Of a stretch of 64,000 bases of DNA, positions 24,668-33,484 are shown one piece after another. The translations under genes and the position numbers were made by a program. The stretch's first letter is position 1. Each line of letters opens with the position of its first letter. A model generated the notes under the pieces. That model saw only the letters and a program-made list of their open reading frames with translations, did no database searches and had not been told where the DNA came from. Source of the DNA: Streptomyces angustmyceticus (lineage in GTDB: Bacteria; Actinomycetota; Actinomycetes; Streptomycetales; Streptomycetaceae); assembly GCF_019933235.1 (NCBI RefSeq), contig NZ_CP082945.1, positions 806,001-870,000 of the forward strand, written 5' to 3'.

Positions 24668-25632
24668 CCGGCGGGGCCGGCGCGGCGCCGACGCCCCCGC
24701 CGGCCGGTACGGGCAACGGGCCCGCCGTCTCCCGCCGGGAGTTCGACGCGCTCTTCGCCCGGGTGCGCGCCTGGGGCCGCTGGGCGCCCGCCGACCGCGG
24801 CGCCTGGAACCGGGTGACCCCGGAGCACGTACGGCGATCCGCCGCCCTGGTCCGGTCGGGAACGGCCGTCGCCCTGGGACGCCCCTGGAACACGGCCGCC
24901 GGCCCTGACAACCCCACACCCGCCCTCCACTACATGTCCGACCTCGGCGACATCGAGCCCCCGGAACCCGCCACGCACAAGGACTTCATCGGCGTCGACT
25001 ACCACGGCAAGGCCGTCACCCACCTGGACGCGCTGTCCCACGCCGCCTACCGCGGGCAGCTCTACGACGGCCGCCCCGCCCGCGAGTGCGTCGACGCCGG
25101 AGGGGCCCGCTTCGGCGCCGTGCCGGCGCTGGGGCCGCTGGTGACCCGGGGCGTGCTGCTCGATCTGCCCGCCGTGGCGGGGTGCGGCTGGCTGGAGCCG
25201 GGGCGGGCCGTGCACGCCGGGGACATCGCCTCCGCGGAGCGGGCGCTCGGGGTGACGATCGGCGAGGGCGATGCGGTGCTGCTGCGGTCCGGCAGCGTCC
25301 GCCGGCGCCGCGAAGCGGGCGCCTGGGACCCCGGAACGGCGAGCGCGGGCTTCCACGTGGACGCCGTGCCGCTGCTGGCCGAGCGGGGGATCGCCCTGCT
25401 CGGCGCGGACGGTGACAACGACGTACGGCCCTCGCCGGTGGACGGTCTGCACTCGCCGGTCCATGCGCTCGCCCTCGTGGCGATGGGGGTGCCGCTGCTG
25501 GACAACCTCGATCTCGAAGCGCTCTCCGTCGCCGCCGCGGAGACGGGGCGCTATGCGTTCCTCCTCGTGGTGACGCCGCTGGACATTCCGGGGGGCACGG
25601 GCTCGCCGGTCAATCCGGTGGCGGTGCTGTGA
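24664..25632 (+). CDS. Cyclase family protein (kynurenine formamidase-like)
   Basis: 322 residues. ATG at 24664 overlaps the phosphatase stop codon, so the two are co-translated. The metal-binding motif of the family is present (DYHGKAVTHLDALSH, i.e. HGxxxTHLDAxxH), with DGDNDVRPSPVDGLHSPVH and the GVLLDLPAV strand. These enzymes hydrolyse N-formylkynurenine, isatin or similar amides using a metal ion. Substrate unknown. Coupling to a sensor phosphatase is unusual and may mean the substrate or product is the signal; inference. Confidence 0.88.
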   Translation: MTGGAGAAPTPPPAGTGNGPAVSRREFDALFARVRAWGRWAPADRGAWNRVTPEHVRRSAALVRSGTAVALGRPWNTAAGPDNPTPALHYMSDLGDIEPPEPATHKDFIGVDYHGKAVTHLDALSHAAYRGQLYDGRPARECVDAGGARFGAVPALGPLVTRGVLLDLPAVAGCGWLEPGRAVHAGDIASAERALGVTIGEGDAVLLRSGSVRRRREAGAWDPGTASAGFHVDAVPLLAERGIALLGADGDNDVRPSPVDGLHSPVHALALVAMGVPLLDNLDLEALSVAAAETGRYAFLLVVTPLDIPGGTGSPVNPVAVL

Positions 25633-25789
25633 CCGGGCGGGCGGGGAGGGCGCTCGGGCCGGGCCGCCGGCGGACCTCCGGACGGTCACGGGCGAGCGGG
25701 CCGATCGCCCGTGACCTCGGGTGACGGCACGGGCTCGCGCGCCCCTCTCCCCCGGGCCCACGCTCAGTACCGCTATATGAGCAAAGATC

Positions 25790-25795
25790 TACAAT
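25790..25795 (+). promoter_or_regulatory. Candidate -10 element of the second sensor phosphatase
   Basis: TACAAT in an AT-rich island (25770-25800). It fits the -10 consensus, without a clear -35. An in-frame ATG at 25804 would then be near the transcript start, an alternative to the ATG at 25897. Confidence 0.4.
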
Positions 25796-25896
25796 AAGAC
25801 CGAATGGTGCGGCTGCACGGCCGAGTGACCGAAGGGTGCGGCTGCTCCGGCGTACGGGCGGCCACAGCAGCAGTACCGATGTGGGAAGTGATCGGG

Positions 25897-28746
25897 ATGG
25901 GGCTCGTGGGAGCGGACATCGGCCCCGTGCGCGCCCGTGAGGAGTTTCTGCGCGGGGGAACGGTCGAGGGGACCGTGCGCAGCCCGATCCTGGATTCCTG
26001 GCAGCGTTCGCGGTCTCTGGGGCTCGCGCCGGAGGGCTGCGAGCTGCCCTACCGTCCGGACATCGATCTGGACGGCCGCCTCGTCCGCGCCGCCACGCCC
26101 GTACTGGACCGGCTGCAGGCCAGGTTCGCGGGCCGGAACATGAACGTGTCCCTCGCCGACGGGCACGGGGCCGTACTGCAACGGCGGTTCGGCGACACCT
26201 CGCTGGTCAGGCACCTGGCCGCGATCCAGAGCGTCCCGGGGTTCGTGTTCGCCGAGGAGTTCGCGGGGACCAACGGGATCGGCCTGGCCCTCGCCGAGCG
26301 GCAACTGATCAATGTGTACGGCGCCGAGCACTTCGCCGAGCGCTCCCAGGCCAACGCGTGTGCGGCCATCCCCGTCCGGGATCCGCTCAGCGGACGCATC
26401 GAGGGCGTCCTGTGCTTCGGCTTTCCGCCCACCGACGCGGACGCGGCGCTGAACGACGTGATCAGCAGGGCGGCCGGCGCCATCGAACGACGGCTGCTGG
26501 AGCAGAGTTCGACGCGGGAGCGCGCCCTGCTGCAGGCGTACCTCGACGCCAGGAGCGGCGCCCCGGCCGGCCGGACGACGGTCAACGGGCAGCCGGGCGG
26601 GCTCGCCGGGAGCGGCCTGGACTGGCGTGACGAGATGATCCTCAAGGAGCGGGCCACCGAGCTGATCTCTTCGGCGCAGCGGGCCGCCGTCGAGGTCCCC
26701 CTGCCCGGCGGCCGGCGGATCACCTTGCTGAGCCGCCCGGTGACCAGCCCCTCCGGGGTGGAGGGCGTCGTCATCGAGGCCGTCCTCCCCTCGCCCCACC
26801 AGCACCTCGCCGTCCTCACCACCGCCGAGTCCGCCCCCGGCCCGCCGGCCCCGCAGGTGCTCGCCCCCACCGCCCCGCCGCCCGGCCCCCTTCCCGGCGG
26901 CGCACCGGAGCGGCCGGCCGCGTCGGTGCGTCGGCCCGGTACGTCCGGCGCCGCCGGGGAGCCCGCCGACGGGGCGGCCGGCCGGCTGGTGCTGATCGGC
27001 GAGCCGGGAGTGGGCACGTACGCGGTGGCGGCCCGGCGGCGGCTGGAGCTGCTGTCCGAGGCCAGCACCCGCATCGGCACCACGCTGGATGTGAGCCGTA
27101 CCGCCCGGGAGCTCGCCGAGATGGCCGTCCCGCGACTGGCCGACTACGTCACCATCGACCTGCCCGAGGCCGTGCTGCGCGGCGAGGAGCCGACCGATCC
27201 GCGCGCCGGCCTCCACCGCACGGTGGTCCACGGGATCCGCGACGACTGCCCCTTCTACCCCGCCGGTGAGCCGGTGGACCTGCGGCCCAGCACGCCCCAG
27301 CTCCGCTGCCTGGCCGACGGGCAGCCGGTGCTCGAACCGGACCTGCGGACGGCCGGCGGCTGGATCGCCCAGGATCCCGCGCACGCCCGGCGGCTCCTCG
27401 ACCACGACATCCACTCGCTGATCGCCGTGCCCCTCCTGGCCCGCGGCATCGCCCTGGGGACGGCGAGCTTCTACCGTTCGCGGGACCCCGCGCCGTTCGG
27501 GGACGACGACCGTTCGCTGGCGCAGGAACTCGGCACCCGCGCCGCGATCTGCATCGACAACGCCCGCCGCTTCACCCGCGAACACGCCATGGTTCTCGCG
27601 CTGCAGCGGAGCCTGCTGCCGCAGAGCATCCCCGAGCAGAACGCCGTCGAGGTCGCGCACCGCTACATGCCCGCCGAGTCGCGGGTCGGCGGCGACTGGT
27701 TCGACGTGATCCCCCTCTCGGGCACCCGGGTCGCCCTCGTCGTCGGGGACGTCGTCGGCCACGGCGTCCACGCCGCCGCCACGATGGGCCGGCTGCGCAC
27801 CGCCGCGCGCAACTTCGCGGAACTCGACTTCGGCCCGGACGAGGTCCTCACCCACCTCGACAACCTCGTGGGCCGCCTGGACCGGGACGAGGGCACCGAG
27901 GACACCGCGGGCAGCACCGGCATCATCGGCGCCACCTGCCTGTACGTCATCTACGACCCGACGAACCAGCAGTGCGTGATGGCCCGGGCCGGCCACCCGC
28001 CGCCCGCGCTGGCCCGCCCCGACGGCACCGTCACCTTCCCCGAGCTTCCCGCCGGACCGCCGCTGGGCCTGGGCGGACTGCCCTTCGAGACCGCCGAGTT
28101 CACCCTGCCCGAGGGCAGCCGGCTCGTCCTGTACACCGACGGGCTCGTCGGGGGCCGCCACCGCGATGTCGATACGGCCCTCGACCAGTTGCGCGGCGCC
28201 CTGGCGCACCCGGACCGTCCGCCCGAGGAGACCTGTGAGGCGGTTGTCCGGGCCGTGGTGCCGGAGCATCCCGCCGACGACATCGCGCTGCTCGTCGCCC
28301 GCACCCACGCCCTGGACCCCGGCCGGATCGCCACCTGGGACCTGCCCGCCGACCCGGCGCGCGTCTCCGGCGTCCGCGCCGCCGTGACCCGCCAACTGGC
28401 CGCATGGGGGCTGCACGACGTCGTCTTCGCCACCGAACTCCTGCTCAGCGAGCTGGTCACCAACGCCATCCGCTACGGCGCCGCCCCCATCCAGGTGCGC
28501 CTGCTCCACGACCGCACGCTGATCTGCGAGGTCTCCGACGCCGGCAGCACCGCCCCGCATCTGCGCCATGCGGCCAGCACCGACGAGGGCGGGCGCGGCC
28601 TCTTCCTCGTCGCCCAGCTCGCCCAGGCGTGGGGCACCCGCTACACCTCCGGCGGCAAGGTCATCTGGGCCGAGTGCGCCCTGGAGGCGCCCGCGGGCGG
28701 GCCCGGCGCGGCCGCGGCGTACTTCGACGGCATCCCCGCCCTCTGA
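25897..28746 (+). CDS. GAF-PAS-GAF-SpoIIE-HATPase regulator
   Basis: 949 residues from ATG (GGGAAG upstream; ATG at 25804 possible). The N-terminal GAF region resembles activators of the AcoR/sigma-54 type (ADGHGAVLQRRFG, EFAGTNGIGLALAE, HFAERSQANACAAIPV). A PAS-like piece, a second GAF (about 375-565), a PP2C phosphatase (575-805: GGDWFDVI, VGDVVGHG, YTDGLV) and an RsbW-like ATPase (830-940: ELVTNAIRYG, VSDAGS, EGGRGLFLV) follow. Phosphatase and anti-sigma-kinase-type domains in one chain make it a self-contained partner-switch regulator. Confidence 0.92.
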   Translation: MGLVGADIGPVRAREEFLRGGTVEGTVRSPILDSWQRSRSLGLAPEGCELPYRPDIDLDGRLVRAATPVLDRLQARFAGRNMNVSLADGHGAVLQRRFGDTSLVRHLAAIQSVPGFVFAEEFAGTNGIGLALAERQLINVYGAEHFAERSQANACAAIPVRDPLSGRIEGVLCFGFPPTDADAALNDVISRAAGAIERRLLEQSSTRERALLQAYLDARSGAPAGRTTVNGQPGGLAGSGLDWRDEMILKERATELISSAQRAAVEVPLPGGRRITLLSRPVTSPSGVEGVVIEAVLPSPHQHLAVLTTAESAPGPPAPQVLAPTAPPPGPLPGGAPERPAASVRRPGTSGAAGEPADGAAGRLVLIGEPGVGTYAVAARRRLELLSEASTRIGTTLDVSRTARELAEMAVPRLADYVTIDLPEAVLRGEEPTDPRAGLHRTVVHGIRDDCPFYPAGEPVDLRPSTPQLRCLADGQPVLEPDLRTAGGWIAQDPAHARRLLDHDIHSLIAVPLLARGIALGTASFYRSRDPAPFGDDDRSLAQELGTRAAICIDNARRFTREHAMVLALQRSLLPQSIPEQNAVEVAHRYMPAESRVGGDWFDVIPLSGTRVALVVGDVVGHGVHAAATMGRLRTAARNFAELDFGPDEVLTHLDNLVGRLDRDEGTEDTAGSTGIIGATCLYVIYDPTNQQCVMARAGHPPPALARPDGTVTFPELPAGPPLGLGGLPFETAEFTLPEGSRLVLYTDGLVGGRHRDVDTALDQLRGALAHPDRPPEETCEAVVRAVVPEHPADDIALLVARTHALDPGRIATWDLPADPARVSGVRAAVTRQLAAWGLHDVVFATELLLSELVTNAIRYGAAPIQVRLLHDRTLICEVSDAGSTAPHLRHAASTDEGGRGLFLVAQLAQAWGTRYTSGGKVIWAECALEAPAGGPGAAAAYFDGIPAL

Positions 28747-28785
28747 CGGACCCTCCGGCATTTCGGACGAAGCGGGACGTAGCAT

Positions 28786-28820
28786 GGCGCGCGTGCGGTA
28801 ACCGCTACGGGTGGCGCGCC
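28786..28820 (+). terminator. Candidate terminator after the GAF-SpoIIE-HATPase gene
   Basis: GGCGCGC (28786-28792) pairs with GCGCGCC (28814-28820), with an inner palindrome GCGGT-A-ACCGC. It begins 40 bp after the stop codon. Confidence 0.45.
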
Positions 28821-28935
28821 GTCGGGCCGCGGGCGCGCCGCCCCGGCCGTCAGGAAACGCCCCCGCAGTGCCCGTCAGTCGGGAAACACCCAGCAGAACC
28901 TGGCAGGACCAAGAGGCCGACCTCCGGAGAAGTCC

Positions 28936-30471
28936 GTGCACGACGCTCCCGACCGCACCCCTCCCCCGCGCCGTGCCCCGCAGCCCCTCGTCCGGGTGCG
29001 CGGCCTCGGCAAGCGGTTCGGCGGCACCGTCGCGCTGGACCGCGTCGACCTCGACATCCACGCCGGCCGCGTCCTCGCCCTGCTCGGCCCCAACGGTGCC
29101 GGGAAGTCCACCCTGATCAAGGTGCTCGCGGGCGTCCACCACGCGGACGAGGGCGAGGTGAGCGTCGCCGGCCATCCACTCGGCACCGAAGCGGCCTCCC
29201 GCGCGCTGTCCTTCATCCATCAGGACCTGGGCCTGGTGGACTGGATGACGGTCGCCGAGAACATCGCCCTGGGCGCCGGCTATCCGCGCCGTGCGGGGCT
29301 GCTGTCCCGGCGCGGGGTCCGCGGGCAGGGCGCCGAGGCGCTGGACATCGTCGCCGCGCACCTCGACCCGGACGCCCCGGTCACCGGCCTGTCGCGCGCC
29401 GAACGCTCCCTGGTGGCCCTCGCCCGCGCCCTGTCCACCCGGGCCGGCGTCATCGTGCTCGACGAGCCGACCGCCAGCCTCCCGGCAGCGGACTGCGCCC
29501 GGCTGTTCGACGTCCTGCACGCCCTGCGCGACCAGGGGCGCGCCATCGTCCACGTCACCCACCGGATCGACGAGGTGTACCAGGTCGCCGACACCTTCGC
29601 CGTCCTGCGCGACGGACGCCTCATCAGCCGGGGCCCGGTCGCCGGCTACCCCCCGGCCCGTCTGGTGCGCGACATCGTCGGCCGCGAACCGGGCGGCTAC
29701 CGGTTCGCCCCCGCCACGGGTCCGCCCGTCCTGGTCCTCGACCGCGTCCGGACCGGGAACACGGCGCCGGTCAGCCTGGAGCTGCGCGGCGGGGAGATCG
29801 TCGGCATGGTGGGCCTCACCGGCGCGGGGCACCGGGAACTGGGCCGTGCCCTCGCCGGCGTGGGACCGCTGACCGGCGGGCGGGCGCTGCTCGACGGCCG
29901 GCCGTACGCCCCGCACACGGTCACGGCCGCCGTCCGCTCCGGCGTCGGCTTCGTCAGCAGCGACCGTCAGGAGGAGGGCCGCGCCGCCGAACTGACGGTG
30001 CGGGAGAACTTCCTGGCCAACCCCCGGGCGAGCGGGGTGCCGTTCTGGCGCCTGCTCGCCCCCCGCCGCGAGCGCGCCGAGGCGGCGGACCTGATGGCGC
30101 GGTTCGCGGTGTCGCCCCGGGACACCGAGGCGCCGATCGCCACCCTGTCCGGCGGGAACCAGCAGAAGGTCATGGTCGGCCGGTGGCTCCGGACGCACCG
30201 GCGCCTGCTGATCCTCGAAGAGCCGACCGCCGGGGTGGACGTCGGCGCCAAGACGGCGCTCTACCGCCTGCTCCGGGACGCGCTGGCCGACGGCCTCGCC
30301 GTCCTGCTCCTGTCCACCGACTTCGAGGAGGTCGCCCAGGTGTGCCACCGGGCCCTGGTGTTCGTCCGCGGGGCGGTGACGGCGGAACTGAGCGGCGCGG
30401 CCCTCACAGTCGCCGAACTCGCCCGTGCCTCCTCGGCGATGAGCGCGCTGACCGGGACGGTGGAGCCATGA
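28936..30471 (+). CDS. Sugar-type ABC transporter ATPase (RbsA-like)
   Basis: 511 residues from GTG, GGAGAAG upstream. Two fused ATPase domains. The first (residues 16-245) has Walker A GPNGAGKST, a degenerate signature LSRAE and Walker B VIVLDEPTA. The second (260-500) has the Lys-less P-loop GLTGAGHREL usual for RbsA C-terminal halves, the signature LSGGNQQKV and Walker B LLILEEPTAGVD. It powers import through the permease encoded next (ATGA overlap). Substrate probably a pentose or other monosaccharide; the genes do not show which. Confidence 0.93.
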   Translation: MHDAPDRTPPPRRAPQPLVRVRGLGKRFGGTVALDRVDLDIHAGRVLALLGPNGAGKSTLIKVLAGVHHADEGEVSVAGHPLGTEAASRALSFIHQDLGLVDWMTVAENIALGAGYPRRAGLLSRRGVRGQGAEALDIVAAHLDPDAPVTGLSRAERSLVALARALSTRAGVIVLDEPTASLPAADCARLFDVLHALRDQGRAIVHVTHRIDEVYQVADTFAVLRDGRLISRGPVAGYPPARLVRDIVGREPGGYRFAPATGPPVLVLDRVRTGNTAPVSLELRGGEIVGMVGLTGAGHRELGRALAGVGPLTGGRALLDGRPYAPHTVTAAVRSGVGFVSSDRQEEGRAAELTVRENFLANPRASGVPFWRLLAPRRERAEAADLMARFAVSPRDTEAPIATLSGGNQQKVMVGRWLRTHRRLLILEEPTAGVDVGAKTALYRLLRDALADGLAVLLLSTDFEEVAQVCHRALVFVRGAVTAELSGAALTVAELARASSAMSALTGTVEP

Positions 30472-31508
30472 CCCGCTCCCTCCGTCCCCGGCTGGGCCGC
30501 CGGTCCGGGCACCTCCTCGGCGCCTACGGCCTCCTGGCCCTGGCCGCCCTGCTGTTCCTGGCCTTCTCCCTCGCCCTGCCGGGCACCTTTCCCACCCTGG
30601 ACAACATCTCCGAGATCCTGTCCAACCAGTCGATCCCCGCGCTGCTCGCCCTCAGCGCCATGATCCCCATCGTCACCGGCAACTTCGACCTGTCCATCGG
30701 CTACGGTCTGGGCCTCGCGCACGTCATGACGATGCATCTCGTCGCCGACGAAGCCTGGCCCTGGCCCCTTGCGTGCCTCGTGGTGATCCTAGGCGGAGCC
30801 GTCATCGGCGTCGTCAACGGTGTCCTCGTCGAATTCGCGAGGATCAACTCCTTTATCGCCACGCTCGGCACCGGCAGCATCCTGTACGCCCTCACCGGCC
30901 GGCTCACCAACGGCGCCCGGATCGTGCCCGGTCCGCAGGGCCTGCCGGCGGCCTTCACCGATCTCTACGACTCCCGGTTCCTGGGCCTGCCGGTGTCGGC
31001 GTGCTACGTCCTCGCGCTGACCGCCGTCCTGTGGCTGCTCCTGGAGCGGCTGCCGCTCGGCCGGTACCTGTACGTCATCGGCGCCAACCCCCGCGCCGCC
31101 GAGCTGGTGGGCATCCCCGTCCGGCGCTACGTCGTCCTCGCCTTCGCCGGTTCGGGGCTGGTCGTCGGTGCCGCCGGGGTCCTGCTCGCCGCGCAGCAGC
31201 GGATCGGCAACCCCAGCGTCGGCCTGGACTATCTGCTGCCCGCCTTCGTCGGTGCGCTGCTCGGGTCCACGGCGATCAGGCCCGGCCGCCCCAACGCCCC
31301 GGGTACGCTGGTCGCCGTCGTCGTCCTCGCCATCGGCCTCGCCGGAATCGGCCAGCTCGGCGCCCAGTTCTGGGTCACCCCGCTGTTCAACGGCGCCACC
31401 CTGCTGCTCGCTGTCGGCATGGCCGGCTATGCCGCCCGCCGCCAGTTGCGCGGGCGGCGGACCAACCCACCCCGCGCCCGGCACGACGCGGTCCGTGCCG
31501 TCTCATGA
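30468..31508 (+). CDS. ABC transporter permease (BPD_transp_2)
   Basis: 346 residues; start overlaps the ATPase stop. About nine to ten membrane helices. Family landmarks are ILSNQSIPALLALSAMIPIV, TGNFDLSIGYGLGL, NSFIATLGTGSILYALTGRL, GANPRAAELVGIPVRR (cytoplasmic coupling region) and PAFVGALLGSTAIRPGRPN. It forms the membrane channel of the RbsABC-type importer. Its stop overlaps the next gene (ATGA). Confidence 0.93.
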   Translation: MTRSLRPRLGRRSGHLLGAYGLLALAALLFLAFSLALPGTFPTLDNISEILSNQSIPALLALSAMIPIVTGNFDLSIGYGLGLAHVMTMHLVADEAWPWPLACLVVILGGAVIGVVNGVLVEFARINSFIATLGTGSILYALTGRLTNGARIVPGPQGLPAAFTDLYDSRFLGLPVSACYVLALTAVLWLLLERLPLGRYLYVIGANPRAAELVGIPVRRYVVLAFAGSGLVVGAAGVLLAAQQRIGNPSVGLDYLLPAFVGALLGSTAIRPGRPNAPGTLVAVVVLAIGLAGIGQLGAQFWVTPLFNGATLLLAVGMAGYAARRQLRGRRTNPPRARHDAVRAVS

Positions 31509-33076
31509 CCTCCGCCCCTCCCCCGCGCGCCGTCCCTCCGCACGAAGCTCCCGTACGCGCGCACCGCAGGGCCGCCCTGGGCTGCGCCGCCGCCGTCGCG
31601 ATGGCGGCCGCCGTCCTCGTCGGCTGCGAGCGCGGCGCCTCGTCCGGGGCCGCGCCCTACTCGCCGGGCCCGGCGTCGTCCGGCTGTCCCGCCGTGCTGG
31701 CCGGGGCCCGCACCGCCGTCGCACGGGCCGAGCGGCCCCGCACCACCTGGGACGGCCCGACCACCGGGCCCAGGGCGGTCGCCGGCCGGAGCATCGTCTA
31801 TGTCGCGCAGACCATGACCAACCCCGGTGTCGCGGGCGCCGCCAAGGGCGTTCGGGAAGCCGCGAAGGCCATCGGCTGGCGCGTGCGGGTGATCGACGGC
31901 CAGGGCACCCCCGCCGGCATCCAGGCGGCCTTCAGCCAGGCCATCACCCTGAAGCCCGCGGGCATCGTCATCGGCGGCTTCGACCCGCGTCTGACGTCGC
32001 AGCAGGTCGCCAAGGCCCGCGCGGACCACATTCCGCTGGTCGGCTGGCACGCGGTCGACGCCCCCGGCCCGAGCAAGGACCCGGACCTCTTCAGCAACGT
32101 CACCACTCGGGTCCGGGACGTCGCGAGGATCAGCGCGGACTGGGTCATCGCCCACTCCCGCGGCCATGCGGGGGTCGTCGTGTTCACCGATGCCTCGATC
32201 CCGTTCGCCCGGCACAAATCCGAACTGATCAAGAAGCAGCTGGCGACCTGCCCGGGTGTGCGGCTGCTGGCGGAGGAGAACATCCCGATCCCCGACACCA
32301 GCAGCCGCACGCCCCAGGAGGTCTCCTCGCTGCTCTCCCGCTTCCGGGACCGCTGGACCCACTCGGTCGCCATCAACGACGTGTACTTCGCCGACGCCGC
32401 CCCGGCTCTGCGCGCGGCCCGCAAGAAGGGCGGCGGCGCCCCGTTCAACATCGGGGCCGGCGACGGCGACCCGTCCGCCTTCCAGCGGATCAACAGCCGG
32501 CAGTTCCAGGCGGCCACCGTCCCCGAGCCCTTCTCCCAACAGGGCTGGCAGATCCTCGACGAGTTCAACCGCGCCTTCTCCCACCGCCCCGCCAGCGGCT
32601 ACGTCGCCCCCGTCCACGTCTCCACCGCCGCCAACAGCCACGGCGCCACGACCTGGGACCCACCCGGCTACCGCGCGGCGTATCTGAGGATCTGGGGGAG
32701 GCAGCGGGACGGCGGCGCCGGCGGCCGTGGCGCCCGGCCCGTTTACTCGAACCGGGTGGGGTCGCCCGCGCCGCGGCGTACGATCTCGACGCTGTCGCCG
32801 GAGAAGTCGATGACGGTGGTGGGCTCGGTCCCGCAGTCGCCCGAGTCGATCACCGCGTCCACCACGTGGTCGAGCCGCTCCTTGATCTCCCACCCCTGGG
32901 TCATCGGCTCCTCCTCGTCGGGCAGCAGCAGGGTGCTGGAGAGCAGCGGCTCGCCGAGTTCCGCGAGCAGGGCCTGGGTGACGCCGTGGTCCGGGATCCG
33001 GACGCCGACGGTCTTCTTCTTCGGGTGCAGCAGCTGGCGCGGCACCTCCTTCGTCGCCGGCAGGATGAAGGTGTAG
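31505..33076 (+). CDS. ABC transporter substrate-binding lipoprotein, stop displaced
   Basis: ATG at 31505 overlaps the permease stop. A lipoprotein signal ends at LVGC (about residue 44). The periplasmic-binding-protein fold follows (VYVAQTMTNPGVAGAAKGVR, KPAGIVIGGFDP, HIPLVGWHAVD, FNIGAGDGDPSAFQRINSR). By family length the protein should end after YLRIWGR near 32700 (about 400 residues). Instead the frame stays open to TAG at 33076, so 120-odd extra residues are read antisense to the YciO gene. I suspect a lost stop codon; the tail has no domain. Binds the transported sugar outside the membrane. Confidence 0.75.
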   Translation: MTSAPPPRAVPPHEAPVRAHRRAALGCAAAVAMAAAVLVGCERGASSGAAPYSPGPASSGCPAVLAGARTAVARAERPRTTWDGPTTGPRAVAGRSIVYVAQTMTNPGVAGAAKGVREAAKAIGWRVRVIDGQGTPAGIQAAFSQAITLKPAGIVIGGFDPRLTSQQVAKARADHIPLVGWHAVDAPGPSKDPDLFSNVTTRVRDVARISADWVIAHSRGHAGVVVFTDASIPFARHKSELIKKQLATCPGVRLLAEENIPIPDTSSRTPQEVSSLLSRFRDRWTHSVAINDVYFADAAPALRAARKKGGGAPFNIGAGDGDPSAFQRINSRQFQAATVPEPFSQQGWQILDEFNRAFSHRPASGYVAPVHVSTAANSHGATTWDPPGYRAAYLRIWGRQRDGGAGGRGARPVYSNRVGSPAPRRTISTLSPEKSMTVVGSVPQSPESITASTTWSSRSLISHPWVIGSSSSGSSRVLESSGSPSSASRAWVTPWSGIRTPTVFFFGCSSWRGTSFVAGRMKV

Positions 33077-33363
33077 CTGCCGGGGGTCGCCGCCTTCACC
33101 GCGCGGAACACGTCGTTGTCGACATGCACGAACTGGCCCAGCTGCGCGAAGTTCTGGCACACCAGGGTGAAGTGGTGGCGGTCGTCGAGGTTGCGGATCG
33201 ACCGGATGCGGTCGATGCCGTCGCGGCTGCCCAGCTGGCAGCCGAGTGCGAAACAGGAGTCGGTCGGGTACGCGATGAGCGCACCGGAGCGGATGCTCTC
33301 GGCCACCGTGCTGATGGTGCGCCGCTGCGGGTTGTCGGGGTGCACATCGAAGTATTTCGCCAT
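32743..33363 (-). CDS. YciO/Sua5/YrdC family protein
   Basis: 206 residues from ATG at 33363. Full YrdC fold: TVAESIRSGALIAYPTDSCF, ALGCQLGSRDGIDRIRSIRN, TPGSYTFILPATKEVP and KKKTVGVRIPDH, STLLLPDEEEPM. The KxR-x-K and Ser/Thr nucleotide-binding positions of L-threonylcarbamoyl-AMP synthases are mostly present (KKKTVGVRIP). YciO relatives share the fold and their role in tRNA modification is less certain than Sua5. The gene is convergent with, and overlapped by, the open frame of the binding lipoprotein. Confidence 0.88.
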   Translation of the reverse strand: MAKYFDVHPDNPQRRTISTVAESIRSGALIAYPTDSCFALGCQLGSRDGIDRIRSIRNLDDRHHFTLVCQNFAQLGQFVHVDNDVFRAVKAATPGSYTFILPATKEVPRQLLHPKKKTVGVRIPDHGVTQALLAELGEPLLSSTLLLPDEEEPMTQGWEIKERLDHVVDAVIDSGDCGTEPTTVIDFSGDSVEIVRRGAGDPTRFE

Positions 33364-33411
33364 CCGTCGAGCCTACGGGATCAGGCCACCCGTGCTCCGG
33401 TGACAGCGGCG

Positions 33412-33451
33412 GCGGGCCCGGCCGGGACCCGTGGGTCCCGGCCGGGCCCGC
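33412..33451 (-). terminator. Very strong terminator of the acyl-CoA dehydrogenase
   Basis: A 19-bp perfect stem: GCGGGCCCGGCCGGGACCC (33412-33430) with its complement (33433-33451) and a minimal loop. It lies 34 bp after the dehydrogenase stop. Confidence 0.88.
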
Positions 33452-33484
33452 CGCTCCGCGGTGCGGCCGGCGAGGGCTGCGGGG

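Noticed and set aside
25789..30348. A minus-strand frame of over 1500 codons opposite the SpoIIE and ABC genes
   Set aside because: Composition is the Gly/Ala/Arg-rich reverse of strong plus-strand genes with clear domains; no motif of its own.
32700..33076. Treating the C-terminal tail of the binding protein as a new domain
   Set aside because: It is Ser/Arg-rich and exactly antisense to YciO, with no structure; more likely a stop-codon loss.
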